A program made the translations under genes and the position numbers. 7,701 nt of DNA from an uncultured Burkholderiales bacterium (lineage in GTDB: Bacteria > Pseudomonadota > Gammaproteobacteria > Burkholderiales > Burkholderiaceae_D), in NCBI GenBank assembly GCA_937872165.1, contig CALMOR010000148.1, positions 1 to 7,701 of the forward strand, given 5' to 3'. Every line of letters begins with the position of its first letter. The stretch's first letter is position 1. The notes under the pieces are model-generated. The model was not told the DNA's origin. It did no database searches and was given only the letters and a program-made list of their open reading frames with translations. Below, piece after piece: positions 6,256-7,701 of the stretch.

Positions 6256-7056
6256 ATGAGCGAAGTCGAAGAGCGGGACGGCTGCGACGTCCACGAACGG
6301 AGCGACGGCGACCGCCGCGGCCTCGCGGTCACACGCCGGGGCTTCCTTCAGAGCGCGGCCATGGCGGCCGTCGCGACGGGCGCCACGGCCGTGCCGACGG
6401 CGCGCGGCCAGACGGCGCCCGCCGAAGCGGCGCCTCCGCACGTCGACGCCGCGTCCGATGCCGCGAGGCCGGTCGCGCTGTCGATCAACGGCCGCTCCGT
6501 CACGCTGCAGATCGAGCCGCGCGTGACGCTGCTCGATGCGCTTCGCGAGTACGTCGGCCTGACCGGAACCAAGAAGGGCTGCGACCGCGGCCAGTGCGGC
6601 GCGTGCACGGTGATGATCGACGGCCGCCGCATCAACTCCTGCCTGACGCTCGCGGTGATGAACGAAGGCCGGCAGATCACCACCGTCGAAGGGCTCGCCA
6701 GCGCGGACCGCCTGACGCCGCTGCAGGCCGCCTTCATCGAGTACGACGCGTTCCAGTGCGGCTTCTGCACGTCGGGTCAGCTGTGTTCCGCGACCGCGGT
6801 GCTGAACGAGATGAAGGACGGCCGCGCCAGCGCGGCGATGCCGGACGTGCGCGCGACGCGCGTCACGATGAGCGACGCGGAACTGCGCGAGCGCATGAGC
6901 GGCAACCTGTGTCGATGCGGCGCCTATCCCAACATCGTGCGTGCGATGCGCGCGGTGGCGGCCGACCTGCCGAGCCCCTCGTCGCGCAGCGAGTCGCTGC
7001 TGCCGGAGTCCGCGGTCGCGCGACCGACCGCGTGGACCGCCGCTTCGCGCGGCTGA
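6256..7056 (+). CDS. paoA: Aldehyde oxidoreductase [2Fe-2S] subunit, PaoA-like, Tat-exported
   Basis: Iron-sulfur subunit of a xanthine-oxidase-family molybdoenzyme, closest in pattern to E. coli PaoA (YagT) of the periplasmic PaoABC aldehyde oxidoreductase, which oxidises aromatic aldehydes to acids. The product is 266 aa (E. coli about 229). A Tat signal is clear: TRRGFLQ at residues 26-32 followed by an Ala-rich hydrophobic stretch to about 46. The plant-type [2Fe-2S] cluster is bound by C109, C114, C117 and C129; the second, helical-domain cluster by C168, C171, C219 and C221. KKGCDRGQCGACTV and MSGNLCRCGAYPNI are diagnostic. About 35 Ser/Ala-rich residues at the C terminus are extra. Only this subunit needs the signal, since known complexes are exported folded. 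It lies 9 nt before the FAD subunit gene. The symbol is by similarity; an isoquinoline-oxidoreductase-like role cannot be excluded. Confidence 0.9.
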   Translation: MSEVEERDGCDVHERSDGDRRGLAVTRRGFLQSAAMAAVATGATAVPTARGQTAPAEAAPPHVDAASDAARPVALSINGRSVTLQIEPRVTLLDALREYVGLTGTKKGCDRGQCGACTVMIDGRRINSCLTLAVMNEGRQITTVEGLASADRLTPLQAAFIEYDAFQCGFCTSGQLCSATAVLNEMKDGRASAAMPDVRATRVTMSDAELRERMSGNLCRCGAYPNIVRAMRAVAADLPSPSSRSESLLPESAVARPTAWTAASRG

Positions 7057-7065
7057 GGAGCGACC

Positions 7066-7701
7066 ATGCAGGCCTTCCGCTACGAACGCGCGACCGACGT
7101 CGCCTCCGCCGTCCGCTCGGGGCAGCAGCCCGGTGCCCGCTACATCGGCGGCGGCACCAACCTGCTCGACCTGATGAAGGGCGGCGTCGAGAAGCCGCTG
7201 ATGCTGATCGACATCACCCACCTTCCGCTGACCGGCATCGCTGCGGCTGCCGACGGAACCGTCACGATCGGTGCGCTCACGACCAACAGCGACCTCGCCG
7301 ACCACCCGCTGATCCGCTCGCGCTATCCGTTGCTGACCGAGGCCATCGTCGCCGGCGCGTCGGGCCAGTTGCGGAACATGGCGACGGTGGGCGGCAACCT
7401 GCTGCAACGGACGCGCTGCTACTACTTCGTCGATACGGCGTTCCCGATGTGCAACAAGCGCGTGCCCGGCTCGGGATGCGGCGCGCTCGAAGGGCGCAAC
7501 CGCATCCATGCCATCTACGGCGCGAGCGATGCGTGCATCGCGACCAACCCGTCCGACATGAACGTCGCGCTCGCGGCCCTCGACGCGACCGTCAAGGTGA
7601 CCGGCCCGCGCGGCGAGCGACGCATCGCGTTCGCGGACTTCCATCGTCTTCCGGGCAGCACGCCCGAACGCGACACGACGCTCGAGGGCGGGGAGCTGAT
7701 C
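7066..7701 (+). CDS. paoB: Aldehyde oxidoreductase FAD/[4Fe-4S] subunit, PaoB-like (3' partial)
   Basis: FAD-binding subunit of the same molybdoenzyme; 212 codons are visible, about two thirds of the roughly 318 aa of E. coli PaoB (YagS). The start at ATG 7066 has GAGGAG (7055-7060) with 5-nt spacing. FAD-binding signatures are YIGGGTNLLDLMKGG (26-40) and GASGQLRNMATVGGNLLQ (97-114). The next segment, RTRCYYF with CNKRVPGSGC and then GASDACIATNPSDM, supplies C118, C129, C138 and C157. These four Cys bind the extra [4Fe-4S] cluster typical of PaoB-type subunits and absent from plain xanthine dehydrogenase FAD subunits. This marks the enzyme as PaoABC-like. A molybdenum (PaoC) subunit and a PaoD/XdhC-type maturation factor are expected beyond the window; that is inference. 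Confidence 0.92.
   Translation, partial: MQAFRYERATDVASAVRSGQQPGARYIGGGTNLLDLMKGGVEKPLMLIDITHLPLTGIAAAADGTVTIGALTTNSDLADHPLIRSRYPLLTEAIVAGASGQLRNMATVGGNLLQRTRCYYFVDTAFPMCNKRVPGSGCGALEGRNRIHAIYGASDACIATNPSDMNVALAALDATVKVTGPRGERRIAFADFHRLPGSTPERDTTLEGGELI

Noticed and set aside
4737..6332. 531-codon open frame on the minus strand opposite the P450 gene
   Set aside because: It is antisense to a complete P450 with all key motifs. The length reflects scarcity of stop codons at high GC, not a gene.
6241..7644. 467-codon open frame on the minus strand opposite the aldehyde oxidoreductase genes
   Set aside because: Both plus-strand genes have intact cysteine motifs and good ribosome binding sites; the minus frame has repetitive Arg/Ala/Val composition and no known motif.

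Overview
The window is GC-rich (clearly well above 60%), uses almost only G/C third positions and packs its genes tightly on the + strand. Gene content and order (paaABCDE followed by a PaaR-like TetR regulator) suggest a high-GC proteobacterium, most likely a betaproteobacterium of the Burkholderiales type. This placement is inferred from recalled family resemblance, not from a search.

Region 1 (1-3673) is the phenylacetyl-CoA epoxidase cluster: paaA (5' end cut off by the window), paaB, paaC, paaD and paaE. Together they encode the multicomponent diiron monooxygenase that converts phenylacetyl-CoA to its ring-1,2-epoxide: PaaA catalytic, PaaC structural partner, PaaB small subunit, PaaD Fe-S/metal maturation factor, PaaE NADPH-dependent FAD/[2Fe-2S] reductase. 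Two departures from the norm stand out. PaaB carries an extra N-terminal segment of about 66-70 residues, whose DNA holds a perfect 38-bp palindrome and further inverted repeats. PaaE has Arg in place of the first Gly of its GxGxxP nucleotide-binding motif.

Region 2 (3702-6077) continues the same transcription direction with almost no gaps: a RimJ/RimL-type GNAT acetyltransferase, a PaaR-like TetR regulator that overlaps it by 1 nt, and a soluble bacterial cytochrome P450 that starts with GTG and overlaps the regulator by 8 nt. The layout suggests co-transcription with paa, which would tie a P450 and an acetyltransferase to phenylacetate catabolism.

Region 3 (6078-7701) begins after a 178-nt gap, the longest non-coding stretch here. 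It encodes a Tat-exported [2Fe-2S] subunit and the first 212 codons of an FAD/[4Fe-4S] subunit of a PaoABC-type periplasmic molybdenum aldehyde oxidoreductase. The molybdenum subunit (PaoC) would be expected just downstream.

Working model (inference): the Pao enzyme could oxidise an aromatic aldehyde, possibly phenylacetaldehyde, to the acid; the P450 may act on a related substrate; and the paa enzymes break down the resulting phenylacetyl-CoA under control of the TetR regulator. No rRNA, tRNA, CRISPR, insertion sequence or convincing terminator was seen.
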